A stretch of DNA of 64,000 bases from Flavobacterium sasangense DSM 21067 (GCF_000686885.1 NZ_JMLU01000006.1:62001-126000); one strand, 5' to 3'. Counted from the first letter of the stretch, positions 1 through 6,209 are shown. Numbers and translations: made by a program. The notes: generated by a model from the letters alone, not told the origin.

Positions 1-22
1 ATTTTATTGAAATTTAAAATTT

Positions 23-346
23 ATGAAAATGTATATTACAGAACAAGACGTTACTATGGTGGTACGTTCCGCTCTTATTAGAGTAGCAAAGTGTATAAAA
101 TTGAAAGATTTTGATTTAAAGTCAAACCTTGAAATTTATGATGAAATAAGAAATTCTGAAACAGATTTAATTTACCCATTAAATACTTTTATCAATTCCT
201 ATATTGAATGGTATATGTTTCATAAAATTAAAGAACATAATTCTATAATTTCTCAAGAAGATAAAAGTAAGTTATCAGGTTTGATTTCAAACAGAGATAG
301 ATCAAGAGAACAATTGATTGAAATTCTGTCCCAAAAAGGGTGTTAA
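23..346 (+). CDS. Hypothetical protein of the left accessory element
   Basis: A 107-residue protein that I do not recognise. It has no signal peptide or membrane segment, is rich in Ile, Glu, Lys and Ser, and looks mostly helical with a charged C-terminal half (around residues 70-100). It begins with ATG 22 bases from the window edge, so genes upstream on the same strand cannot be judged. It lies on the same strand as the serine recombinase that follows after a 108-base gap holding repeat sequences. It is probably element cargo or an accessory gene; no function can be assigned. Confidence 0.55.
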   Translation: MKMYITEQDVTMVVRSALIRVAKCIKLKDFDLKSNLEIYDEIRNSETDLIYPLNTFINSYIEWYMFHKIKEHNSIISQEDKSKLSGLISNRDRSREQLIEILSQKGC

Positions 347-368
347 GTTAAAAATTGTACCAAACCAC

Positions 369-452
369 AAAGTGTATCATTTTAATCAATAAAGTTATGG
401 TTTAATGATACACTTTTCGTATCTTTGTAATATAAAATATTAAAATGATACA
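369..452. repeat. Three-copy 12-13 bp repeat before the serine recombinase
   Basis: AAAGTGTATCATT at 369-381 is repeated as a perfect inverted copy AATGATACACTTT at 404-416, with a 22-base spacer. A third copy, TAAAATGATACA at 441-452, is in the same orientation as the second and ends two bases before the recombinase start codon. The block surrounds a candidate -7 element (TATCTTTG, 420-427). Small serine recombinases bind paired inverted subsites in res-like sites, so this could be a recombination site, an autorepression operator, or both. The repeat is seen directly; its function is inferred. Confidence 0.7.
420..427 (+). promoter_or_regulatory. Candidate -7 element of the recombinase promoter
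   Basis: TATCTTTG matches the Bacteroidota -7 consensus TAnnTTTG, 27 bases before the recombinase ATG. No clear TTG is seen at the expected -33 distance. It lies between the second and third repeat copies, so protein bound to those repeats would block it. Confidence 0.45.
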
Positions 453-454
453 AT

Positions 455-1078
455 ATGAAAGTGGTTATTTACTCTAGGGTTTCAACAAATAGTCAAGATT
501 ACAAAAGACAAACAGAAGAATTGTTAGAATTCTCAAAAAATATGAATTATGAGGTAGTTTCTATTTTTGAAGAAAAGATTTCCGGAGGTAAAAAAAATGA
601 GGAACGTTCAGAACTAATGAAAATGATAAACTTTATCAAAAAGAATAAAATTGATAAAGTCCTATGTTGGGAATTAAGTAGATTAGGTAGAAATACCATC
701 GAAGTTCTTAAAACAATTCAGTTGCTTAATGAAAATTGTATTTCTCTTTATATTAAAAATCACAATATCGAAACATTGAATGATAAATGTGAGATCAACC
801 CGATGTCTCAATTTTTAATACAAATTCTTACTTCTGTAAGTGAGATGGAAAAAACTCAAATCCGTCAAAGAATAAAATCGGGTTATGAGAGTTATAGAAA
901 AAATGGCGGGAAAGTTGGCAGAAAAGAAGGATTCAAAAAAGATACCGAAACTCTTTTAACAGAACACAAAGACGTTGTTAAATTGTTAAAACAAGGATAT
1001 TCGGTTAGAAAGACTATGAAACTGACGGATAAAAGTAGCGGAACGATTCAAAAAATTAAAAAACTTATTTCAGAATAA
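455..1078 (+). CDS. Small serine recombinase (resolvase/invertase family)
   Basis: A site-specific DNA recombinase of 207 residues. The N-terminal resolvase domain (about 1-140) starts with the family signature YSRVST, with the catalytic serine at residue 10, and carries the conserved block around residues 92-99 (ELSRLGRN). A long helix with the SEMEKTQIRQRI motif follows, then a short C-terminal helix-turn-helix (about 155-205), as in Tn3-type resolvases and DNA invertases. It is too short for a large serine integrase. It could resolve element dimers, invert a segment or drive excision. The ATG start follows directly on a repeat copy. The next small gene begins one base after its stop and is probably co-transcribed. 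Confidence 0.9.
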   Translation: MKVVIYSRVSTNSQDYKRQTEELLEFSKNMNYEVVSIFEEKISGGKKNEERSELMKMINFIKKNKIDKVLCWELSRLGRNTIEVLKTIQLLNENCISLYIKNHNIETLNDKCEINPMSQFLIQILTSVSEMEKTQIRQRIKSGYESYRKNGGKVGRKEGFKKDTETLLTEHKDVVKLLKQGYSVRKTMKLTDKSSGTIQKIKKLISE

Positions 1079-1079
1079 A

Positions 1080-1262
1080 ATGGATACCTCAACAAAATAC
1101 TACGAATTAAAAACCAAGATCGAAAAGGATTTAACGATATTAAATCAAAAACTAGAAAAACATCAAAATAGTTTTGAAAAGAACAAATCTAATTGGGGTT
1201 ATGTTGGAGACCTTGAATATATCAGTAAAAAAATAAGCGAGATTACAAGTTTTATATCTTAA
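1080..1262 (+). CDS. Small hypothetical protein, coiled-coil like
   Basis: A 60-residue, very polar, Lys/Glu-rich protein with a heptad-like pattern over about residues 8-45, suggesting a short coiled coil. I do not recognise it. Its ATG lies one base after the recombinase stop codon, so translational coupling is likely, and it may act with the recombinase. Its stop overlaps the stop of the convergent XRE gene by four bases. Confidence 0.5.
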   Translation: MDTSTKYYELKTKIEKDLTILNQKLEKHQNSFEKNKSNWGYVGDLEYISKKISEITSFIS

Positions 1263-1498
1263 ACAAAATTAAACAGCTCGGCAACCGAAACCCCCAAAGC
1301 TCTTGTTATTTTTAACATTGTAGAAATCTTCATTTCTTGCTTTCCTTTAATATACTTCCTTAAATTTTCCACGTCCATATCGGCATCGTGAGCGACTTCA
1401 CGGGTCTTTAGTTTTTTGGATTTAATCAACTCTTCAATTCTTTTTCCAAGGAGTATAACTTCTTGATTTACCTCCGATTTTCTTGCTCTTTTTTCCAT
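1259..1498 (-). CDS. XRE-family helix-turn-helix repressor
   Basis: A 79-residue DNA-binding protein. A Cro/C1-type helix-turn-helix occupies about residues 16-75, with the usual pattern of a charged first helix, the second helix near LKTREVAHDADM, the recognition helix near VENLRKYIKGK, and the closing ALGVSVAELF motif. The short N-terminal tail is basic. It is transcribed away from the operon starting at 1650, and the shared intergenic region holds short palindromes overlapping a candidate rightward promoter. This layout suggests a phage-like or element regulator controlling that operon. Its target is inferred only from position. Confidence 0.8.
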   Translation of the reverse strand: MEKRARKSEVNQEVILLGKRIEELIKSKKLKTREVAHDADMDVENLRKYIKGKQEMKISTMLKITRALGVSVAELFNFV

Positions 1499-1545
1499 AT
1501 CGGAAAATTACTTTCAATCCGTTTGTTTTAAGGGATTGTATTAAA

Positions 1546-1558
1546 TGTATTGCATACA
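1546..1558. promoter_or_regulatory. Candidate operator palindrome
   Basis: TGTATTGCATACA is a near-perfect palindrome (TGTAT and ATACA arms around TGC) 48 bases upstream of the XRE start codon. It covers the TTG (1550-1552) that fits the -33 position of the rightward promoter. This suits an XRE-type operator, but no binding data are available. Confidence 0.4.
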
Positions 1559-1580
1559 ACCGATTTATTTTTTAAGTTTG
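1550..1580 (+). promoter_or_regulatory. Candidate promoter for the exported-protein operon
   Basis: TTG at 1550-1552, a 20-base spacer, and TAAGTTTG at 1573-1580 match the Bacteroidota pattern TTG-N17-23-TAnnTTTG. The promoter points right, towards the genes starting at 1650. A second perfect inverted repeat, GTTAAT-GCAA-ATTAAC, covers 1580-1595 at the expected transcription start. Confidence 0.5.
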
Positions 1581-1649
1581 TTAATGCAAATTAACATAGT
1601 GCAGGGTATTCGCACCGTGTTAAACTAGTATTGCATAAATTTTACTTGA

Positions 1650-1898
1650 TTGAATATAAAAGTAATAATAAGGATACACGATTTAATTTGTATAGAACAA
1701 ACCGGAAAACCATCAGAATTCGCTAATAAAATTGGAATTTCCAAAAGAAGTCTATACGAATACTTATCCTTTATGAAGTGTGAAATGGATGCACCAATAG
1801 TTTTCAATAGAGTAAAAGAAAGTTATGAATATTATATAGAGTGCAGTTTGTGTTTTAAACAGAAATTAGAAATAGAATATCAAAATTCAATAAAATGA
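1650..1898 (+). CDS. Small helix-turn-helix protein
   Basis: An 82-residue protein whose central part (about residues 20-42) reads as a helix-turn-helix that resembles small Bacteroidota DNA-binding proteins next to exported or signalling genes. The only fitting start is TTG; no ATG is available in frame nearby. Its stop codon overlaps the start of the following signal-peptide gene (ATGA), so the two are translationally coupled. Cys residues near the C-terminus (76 on the DNA scale of 1830-1860) could be incidental. A regulatory role for the downstream operon is inferred. Confidence 0.6.
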   Translation: MNIKVIIRIHDLICIEQTGKPSEFANKIGISKRSLYEYLSFMKCEMDAPIVFNRVKESYEYYIECSLCFKQKLEIEYQNSIK

Positions 1899-2377
1899 AA
1901 AAAACATTTTTTTATACAATCATATTGCTTATAACCTTAAACACTTACGCTCAAAATAACGATACCGAATTGAGTGATGAATATAAAGAAGGAGCTTTTC
2001 AAGGAGTCGAAGAAACAAATGGACACAATCCAATGGTTGATAAATTAACCCCAAATGATGTAGGTAGAACGGTGATTATTGAACACCTTGAAATAATGAC
2101 ACGTGATATTGGAAAATTAAATTGGGAAGATGCAAAAATAGCTTGTGTGAATCTCGGAAAAGGTTGGAGATTACCTACTATGAATGACTTAAAACTTCTT
2201 TACTTGAATAGATCAAAAATAGGAAATTTTGCCGAGGGTAAATGCTATTGGTCATCGGATAATCTATATGAAAAAGCATATTTCAGATATTTCAACAATC
2301 TATATCTAAACGCTATGGATACCGAAAAAACTTGGGAATTATATGTAAGACCAGTTAGAACTTTTGTTAAAAATTAA
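1895..2377 (+). CDS. Exported DUF1566-like protein
   Basis: A 160-residue protein with a clear signal peptide (hydrophobic core at about residues 5-17, cleavage near YAQ). The mature part contains the pattern of the DUF1566/Lcl family: 'lnWedAkiaC', 'GWRLPTmndL' around residues 88-98, then 'yWSSd' and a closing 'VRPVR' near the end. This domain is found in surface and secreted proteins of many Bacteroidota, and its biochemical role is not defined. It overlaps the upstream helix-turn-helix gene by four bases and is followed by two more exported proteins, so the group looks like surface cargo of the element. Confidence 0.75.
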   Translation: MKKTFFYTIILLITLNTYAQNNDTELSDEYKEGAFQGVEETNGHNPMVDKLTPNDVGRTVIIEHLEIMTRDIGKLNWEDAKIACVNLGKGWRLPTMNDLKLLYLNRSKIGNFAEGKCYWSSDNLYEKAYFRYFNNLYLNAMDTEKTWELYVRPVRTFVKN

Positions 2378-2387
2378 ATTTATCTGT

Positions 2388-2822
2388 ATGAAAAAAATAA
2401 CATTATCATTTTTATTAGTCCTTTTAACTTCAATGAGTTTTGCTCAAGTTAAAAAAAATCCAAACCTAAAACTTTATACCAAATACGAATGTTCGGCTTT
2501 GGATGATTTTTTAAACACTAATGATTATTTGAGTTGTGATAAATCAAGCCAATACCGATTTTACTCTTTTAGCATTACAGATACCAAAATTGTTGTATCA
2601 GAACTTAATAAAATGCAACAAGTTTTATCTAAAGATGAGTGTGAGGATTTAATACTTGAAAAAAGAAAAGATTATGATGTTTACACAAGGGACAATGATA
2701 GACGAGAGGGAGAATTTGGTTTTCAACAATATTATATTTCAAAAGACAAAAAGAAAATAATTAATGTTTTCCATGGTCAATACGGAGCAGTTTATCACAC
2801 CTTTTACATATTAAACAAATAA
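2388..2822 (+). CDS. Exported hypothetical protein
   Basis: A 144-residue protein of unknown function. The start at 2388 gives a textbook signal peptide ending at about SFAQ (residue 20). A longer frame from 2364 would put eight residues in front of it and overlap the upstream gene, so I prefer 2388. Two Cys pairs (near residues 40-50 and 80) could form disulfides after export. It sits 10 bases after the DUF1566-like gene and 17 bases before a lipoprotein gene. No family is recognised. Confidence 0.65.
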   Translation: MKKITLSFLLVLLTSMSFAQVKKNPNLKLYTKYECSALDDFLNTNDYLSCDKSSQYRFYSFSITDTKIVVSELNKMQQVLSKDECEDLILEKRKDYDVYTRDNDRREGEFGFQQYYISKDKKKIINVFHGQYGAVYHTFYILNK

Positions 2823-2839
2823 ATAAAACCTAAACAATT

Positions 2840-3517
2840 ATGAAAAAACAATTAGTAGTAGCATCATTAATAATGCTAGGTATTTTTACAATCTCTTGCG
2901 GTGGTAAAAATGGAGAAACAAAATCAGAATCAGAAGCTAAAACAGAGGAAGTTGCAGATTGTCCTTGCAATAGTTTAATGGATGAATCAGGTAGTTTGAT
3001 AAATAAAAATTTTACAGGGATTTGCGCTGATAAAGATCAAAATGATACTATTATTCTTAAAAGAGAATATAAAAATGGTTATTTAATTAGTGAAATGACA
3101 AAGCAAAAAGTAAATGGTAAATACTATATCACTAAAGAAATGACTTATGATAATGGTAAAGAATTAAATGGTTTTAATATTTCAACAAATACTTACGGTG
3201 GATGCTTATGTATTAGTAAATATGATGAATATAAAAATGGTAAGGTTATCAAATCATATAAAACAGATATTTATGGAAAATCTATCAGTGCTGCATGGCA
3301 TATTAAAGACGGAGTTGTGTTAGATGAATATTCTGATGAAAATATCAATGAAGAATCCAGACCGAAATCTATGCCTGATGCTGAACCTGATTTTGGATAC
3401 AGACTTGGTAGTGCTAATATCTGGAGGTTGGAAGATTTAGACCCTTCAACGTTTGATAAAGTTATTAAAGATTTAGAAAAAGAATTTCCACATTTTTTCT
3501 ATTCAGATAATAATTAA
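2840..3517 (+). CDS. Hypothetical lipoprotein with MORN-like repeats
   Basis: A 225-residue lipoprotein: a type II signal peptide with lipobox TISC, lipidated at Cys20, followed by a Ser/Glu-rich linker. The mature part holds repeated 'yKNGylisem', 'YdNGKel', 'YKNGKviKsY' segments (about residues 75-160) reminiscent of MORN/toxin-antitoxin 'YwtI-like' repeats seen in Bacteroidota surface proteins. It is the last gene of the three exported proteins and is followed by an intrinsic terminator. Function is unknown; an outer membrane surface location is likely but not shown. Confidence 0.65.
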   Translation: MKKQLVVASLIMLGIFTISCGGKNGETKSESEAKTEEVADCPCNSLMDESGSLINKNFTGICADKDQNDTIILKREYKNGYLISEMTKQKVNGKYYITKEMTYDNGKELNGFNISTNTYGGCLCISKYDEYKNGKVIKSYKTDIYGKSISAAWHIKDGVVLDEYSDENINEESRPKSMPDAEPDFGYRLGSANIWRLEDLDPSTFDKVIKDLEKEFPHFFYSDNN

Positions 3518-3548
3518 TGAAAGGTTAATTTTGACGTTTCGCAAAATT

Positions 3549-3574
3549 GGGTTGTCTTTTGGACAACCTTTTTT
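3549..3574 (+). terminator. Intrinsic terminator after the exported-protein operon
   Basis: GGTTGTC (3550-3556) pairs with GACAACC (3562-3568) around a five-base loop, followed by six T residues. It lies 32 bases after the lipoprotein stop. Confidence 0.85.
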
Positions 3575-3585
3575 ATATATACAAA

Positions 3586-3861
3586 ATGAGGGTCAAATAT
3601 AAAATCAACAAAAGAGGCAAAACAATTAAACCTCAACAACTCCTTAAAATCTTTACAGATTGTGATACTCAAAAACTATTAATCAACTTCGAGAATGGAA
3701 CTATTGAAAATGATTTAGTCAATAATTGGGAGGTGATCTATTATTTTGATGTTTTGGACGCTGTCCTTACATTTTCTATTGATGAATATGATAGTATACA
3801 CCAATTACTAAAATCGTTTGTTAGGAACAAAAAAATTGATGAGGTTTTGAAAAAAAATTAA
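3586..3861 (+). CDS. Small hypothetical protein
   Basis: A 91-residue protein that I do not recognise. A longer frame opens with TTG at 3547, but that start would lie inside the terminator hairpin, so the ATG at 3586 is preferred. The N-terminus is very basic (KIKNKRGK type) and the rest is a mix of acidic helices without Cys or membrane segments. A strong terminator follows within seven bases, so it is a single-gene unit. Confidence 0.5.
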   Translation: MRVKYKINKRGKTIKPQQLLKIFTDCDTQKLLINFENGTIENDLVNNWEVIYYFDVLDAVLTFSIDEYDSIHQLLKSFVRNKKIDEVLKKN

Positions 3862-3867
3862 ACTGAA

Positions 3868-3895
3868 AAGTCCCGTCATTCGGGACTTGTTTTTT
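3868..3895 (+). terminator. Intrinsic terminator
   Basis: AAGTCCCG (3868-3875) pairs with CGGGACTT (3881-3888) around a five-base loop and is followed by G and a T-run. It ends the small gene at 3586-3861. Confidence 0.85.
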
Positions 3896-3990
3896 CTTAA
3901 TAAAACTTTAACATTTCAACCAAGTTTGATGAATTCTGGGATTGATTATTTCCAAATTTTTTTCGATTTTTTTTATTATAAAGTGCAATA

Positions 3991-3998
3991 TATCTTTG
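3991..3998 (+). promoter_or_regulatory. Candidate -7 element before the gene at 4153
   Basis: TATCTTTG matches TAnnTTTG and would give a leader of about 150 bases before the ATG at 4153. No -33 TTG is clear. The interval 3896-4152 otherwise holds only AT-rich sequence without a gene I can support. Confidence 0.35.
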
Positions 3999-4152
3999 CA
4001 AAAGAAATCAGAAACACACCTCTATTAATTTCTGTTAGAGGTTAAAATTCAAAGTTTTACAAATAAAAAATTAAAAAACTTGCTTTTGGCGAGGGTGGAT
4101 TTCTATGCTTTAATAAAATGTGAAACAATAAATAAATTAATAACTATAAAAA

Positions 4153-4650
4153 ATGAATGGAGCATCAATTTTCGATGGCGGTTTTACTACTTATCCAAAG
4201 ATTTTTATTTCGGGAGGAATGAAAAAACGAAAAAGAGTAATAGACGAAAGTCTAATTGTTGTTAAGTCCTTTATAATGGGACCGGACAAAACAACAAAAA
4301 ACGGGTATATCAATAATCTTAAAAACAACTTGGGGATTATTGAAGGTGGGGTAAGAACTTTTAAAACGAGATTTATCTCGGGGAACAAATCTGTTAAGTA
4401 TAACGGATATGATTTACAACTAGTGGTTAAAAATGGTCTGATAAATTTATCAGTATCATTAGACGGACAAACAATGTTGTTTGATTGCTGGAGTATTAAT
4501 TCAGTAGCAAACAAATTAAGCCAAAAAAATCACAAATGCGATTTTTTTGATGCGGTGTATGTTGAGGATTTAATAAACAAAGGAAGATTAAAAGTAAAGT
4601 TTAACGTGAGTAAATTAAAAAACCACGGAACAACTTGGAAGATAGTGTAA
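4153..4650 (+). CDS. Hypothetical protein of the element
   Basis: A 165-residue soluble protein that I do not recognise. It is rich in Gly, Lys and Asn with predicted beta structure (for example LQLVVKNGLINLSVSL near the middle), and a basic KKRKR segment near residues 24-28 suggests nucleic acid contact. There is no signal peptide. It has a long AT-rich leader with a possible promoter and ends at a bidirectional terminator shared with the convergent Rep-like gene. It may be a structural or DNA-binding protein of the element; this is a guess from position only. Confidence 0.55.
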   Translation: MNGASIFDGGFTTYPKIFISGGMKKRKRVIDESLIVVKSFIMGPDKTTKNGYINNLKNNLGIIEGGVRTFKTRFISGNKSVKYNGYDLQLVVKNGLINLSVSLDGQTMLFDCWSINSVANKLSQKNHKCDFFDAVYVEDLINKGRLKVKFNVSKLKNHGTTWKIV

Positions 4651-4702
4651 TAGATTAATTTTAATCTTTTGGTTATGTGTAATAGAAATTACAACAAGGT
4701 TT

Positions 4703-4736
4703 AAAAGGGTTTAGCAATTTTGTTAAACCCTTTTTT
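4703..4736. terminator. Bidirectional terminator
   Basis: AAAAGGGTTTA (4703-4713) pairs with TAAACCCTTTT (4724-4734), with A and T runs on the two sides so it can work in both directions. It separates the convergent genes ending at 4650 and 4735 and overlaps the stop codon of the latter. Confidence 0.85.
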
Positions 4737-5220
4737 ACATCCTTATTTTGTAGTTGTAATTGTCAATGGTAAATAAATCCTTTTGTTTGAGTAAGTAATT
4801 TACAAAATTGTTTTTGTCATTTCTCTTGGTGATGTCCTCAATATGAATGTCGGGTTTTCTAAATGTGGTTTGGATATAATATTCTAAATGTTGAGGTGTA
4901 ATGGTGGTTTCCAAAACAATATGAGTATGAACCTCACAACTATCGGGGATTTGATTTCCCATAGAAACCTTGGTTGGATATTCAATAACAAAAAGATAAT
5001 TTAATTTTTCAAATGAGTTTTTATAATCCTTGAAAATTCGGTTGAAAAATTTATTGGTTAAAATGAACCTCAACTCTTCGGTGGTTTTGCAACCTGTGTT
5101 GTTTATGGTTATGGAGTAAATAGGGTCGTTTTGGGAGGTTATTTTGGAAAAACTATATCTTATATCGTCCTCGATCATTTGGGTTGTTTTGGGAGCGTTA
5201 TTCTTTTTAAGGAGAACCAT
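4735..5220 (-). CDS. Candidate HUH-type replication initiator (Rep-like)
   Basis: A 161-residue protein with the ordered motifs of HUH endonucleases that nick DNA to start rolling-circle replication. These are a hydrophobic strand with conserved Glu (FVIEY, residues 77-81), the metal-binding His-x-His in a hydrophobic setting (VHTHIVLE, His98 and His100), and a C-terminal Tyr-x-x-Lys (YLLK, Tyr142 and Lys145). Order and spacing resemble small Reps of ssDNA phages and plasmids. No helicase domain is present. The ATG at 5220 is preferred over a TTG at 5253. It is the last gene of a leftward cluster of small proteins and ends at a terminator. Family assignment rests on motifs read by eye. Confidence 0.6.
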   Translation of the reverse strand: MVLLKKNNAPKTTQMIEDDIRYSFSKITSQNDPIYSITINNTGCKTTEELRFILTNKFFNRIFKDYKNSFEKLNYLFVIEYPTKVSMGNQIPDSCEVHTHIVLETTITPQHLEYYIQTTFRKPDIHIEDITKRNDKNNFVNYLLKQKDLFTIDNYNYKIRM

Positions 5221-5347
5221 TATCAATTTTAACTTTATATATAATTCAACCAAGAACGGATAAAAACATCCGTCCTAAACTGAATTATTGGTGTTGCTTT
5301 TTATTGCTTTCGATTCACTTTTATTCCAGAGTGTGAGAACTCATTTT

Positions 5348-5500
5348 TTAATTTAGTTTTTCAATTTTTGCTTTTAATTCCTCAATCTTAATTTTCAATT
5401 TTAACTTTTCTCGTTTCTTAAAATCTTTTTCGATATTCAATTTGTCTTTGTATATCTGTATCTTACCTTGATAATCCCGAACCTTGTTCCAGTCAATCAT
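5348..5500 (-). CDS. 50-residue coiled-coil protein
   Basis: A short frame with ATG at 5500 and stop at 5348. The product is highly charged (about half Lys, Glu, Asp or Arg) with Ile/Leu at heptad spacing from residue 12 to the end, so it is likely a single coiled coil. The start ATGATTGA overlaps the last codons and stop of the upstream helix-turn-helix gene, a typical coupling arrangement, which supports real translation. Function is unknown; it could partner with the acidic coiled-coil protein at the head of the same operon. Confidence 0.5.
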   Translation of the reverse strand: MIDWNKVRDYQGKIQIYKDKLNIEKDFKKREKLKLKIKIEELKAKIEKLN

Positions 5501-5708
5501 TTTGCTTGTTTAATTTTTCAATCAATATAACTTCCATCAACTCAAATAAAGTAGTTTCCGGATATAAAAACAGATTCTTATATTTTATGATTTCCGGTTG
5601 TTGCTTTTTTAGTTCTCTTTGAACTTTTGACTTTGAAACATTTAGGATTCTTGTAATGGTTTCAACATCATAAAGTTTTTTATCTTCGGCTATAAAGTGA
5701 ATAATCAT
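5493..5708 (-). CDS. Small helix-turn-helix protein
   Basis: A 71-residue protein with a MerR- or excisionase-like winged helix-turn-helix: 'yDVETITRILNVSKSKVQREL' covers about residues 13-33, followed by a wing-like segment (YKNLFLYPE). Such small proteins serve as transcription regulators or recombination directionality factors in mobile elements. It overlaps the upstream acidic gene by 29 bases and the next 50-residue gene by eight bases, so the three are one translational unit leading towards the Rep-like gene. Which role applies cannot be told from sequence. Confidence 0.65.
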   Translation of the reverse strand: MIIHFIAEDKKLYDVETITRILNVSKSKVQRELKKQQPEIIKYKNLFLYPETTLFELMEVILIEKLNKQND

Positions 5709-5955
5709 TTTTCAAATTCTTATATTTTTCGGAGAGTTTGTTGTATTCCTCAATCAATTCGTCAAGATCTAAATCGTCATCCTCTTTTAATTTTCTTTTA
5801 GGTTCTTCGGGAGCTTCGATATTGTCGATGTCGTCAATAAGTTCGTCATCCGAAACATTTGTTTCCTCGTCATTCAATTCGTCTTGGAGTTCTTTATTGT
5901 ATTTCTCAATAATAAACTTAAAGAAGTTCGTTTGAAGGTGTTTTCTTTTTTTCAT
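5680..5955 (-). CDS. Acidic coiled-coil protein
   Basis: A 91-residue protein with a basic N-terminus (KKRKHLQ), a long Asp/Glu-rich middle (about residues 25-70) and a C-terminal heptad segment. The acidic stretch could mimic DNA or bind a basic partner. I recognise no family. It is the first gene of the leftward cluster; its end overlaps the next gene by 29 bases. Upstream lies a 260-base gene-free stretch with inverted repeats. Confidence 0.55.
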   Translation of the reverse strand: MKKRKHLQTNFFKFIIEKYNKELQDELNDEETNVSDDELIDDIDNIEAPEEPKRKLKEDDDLDLDELIEEYNKLSEKYKNLKNDYSLYSRR

Positions 5956-5977
5956 TATATACTTTATTTTTTGAAAG

Positions 5978-6004
5978 TTGAAACAATCGAATAAATCGTT
6001 TCAA
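5978..6004. repeat. Inverted repeat upstream of the Rep-like operon
   Basis: TTGAAAC (5978-5984) and GTTTCAA (5998-6004) are perfect arms around a 13-base AT-rich loop, 23 bases before the first gene of the leftward cluster. A further GTTTCAAT lies near 6086-6093. The repeats could be an operator or part of a replication origin; nothing in the sequence decides which. Confidence 0.4.
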
Positions 6005-6133
6005 TCCATAAAATATATATTATGAATAAAGTTGAGGTTTTGAAAAAAGTGGATTTTTTACTGCTGATATGACCTGAAAGAAGGTTTCAATGTATATAAT
6101 CGTATTTACCAATTTTGAAAATAAATCGAAAAT

Positions 6134-6155
6134 TGTTTTACACAATGTTTTACAC
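6134..6155. repeat. Tandem TGTTTTACAC direct repeat near tRNA-Phe
   Basis: TGTTTTACAC occurs at 6134-6143 and again at 6146-6155, a 12-base period, just beyond the tRNA-Phe terminator on the element side. Direct repeats beside a tRNA 3' end are typical of arm-binding sites of integrases, so this may be part of an attachment site. The other element end is not in the window, so no att pair can be confirmed. Confidence 0.35.
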
Positions 6156-6164
6156 TACTAAAAA

Positions 6165-6209
6165 CAAAAACGTCTTAACACATTGATTTACAATTAGTTA
6201 AGACGTTTT
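6165..6209 (-). terminator. Terminator downstream of tRNA-Phe
   Basis: AAAACGTCTTAAC (6167-6179) and GTTAAGACGTTTT (6197-6209) form a perfect 13 bp stem with a 17-base loop. Read leftward it is followed by TTTTTGTTTTT. It lies directly after the tRNA 3' end. Confidence 0.8.

Noticed and set aside
3547-3585. Longer start (TTG) for the small gene ending at 3861
   Set aside because: The extra codons are the terminator hairpin of the preceding operon.
4080-4265. 61-codon frame beginning with TTG before the gene at 4153
   Set aside because: It starts with TTG in AT-rich leader sequence and overlaps the 4153 gene in another frame; the product has no recognisable feature.
4191-4514. Open frame on the minus strand opposite the 4153-4650 gene
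   Set aside because: It lies wholly antisense to a better-supported gene with a leader and terminator, and it has no start-site support.
5738-5935. Serine-rich frame on the plus strand
   Set aside because: It is the complement of the acidic Asp/Glu-rich gene; Asp and Glu codons read as Ser-rich sequence on the other strand.
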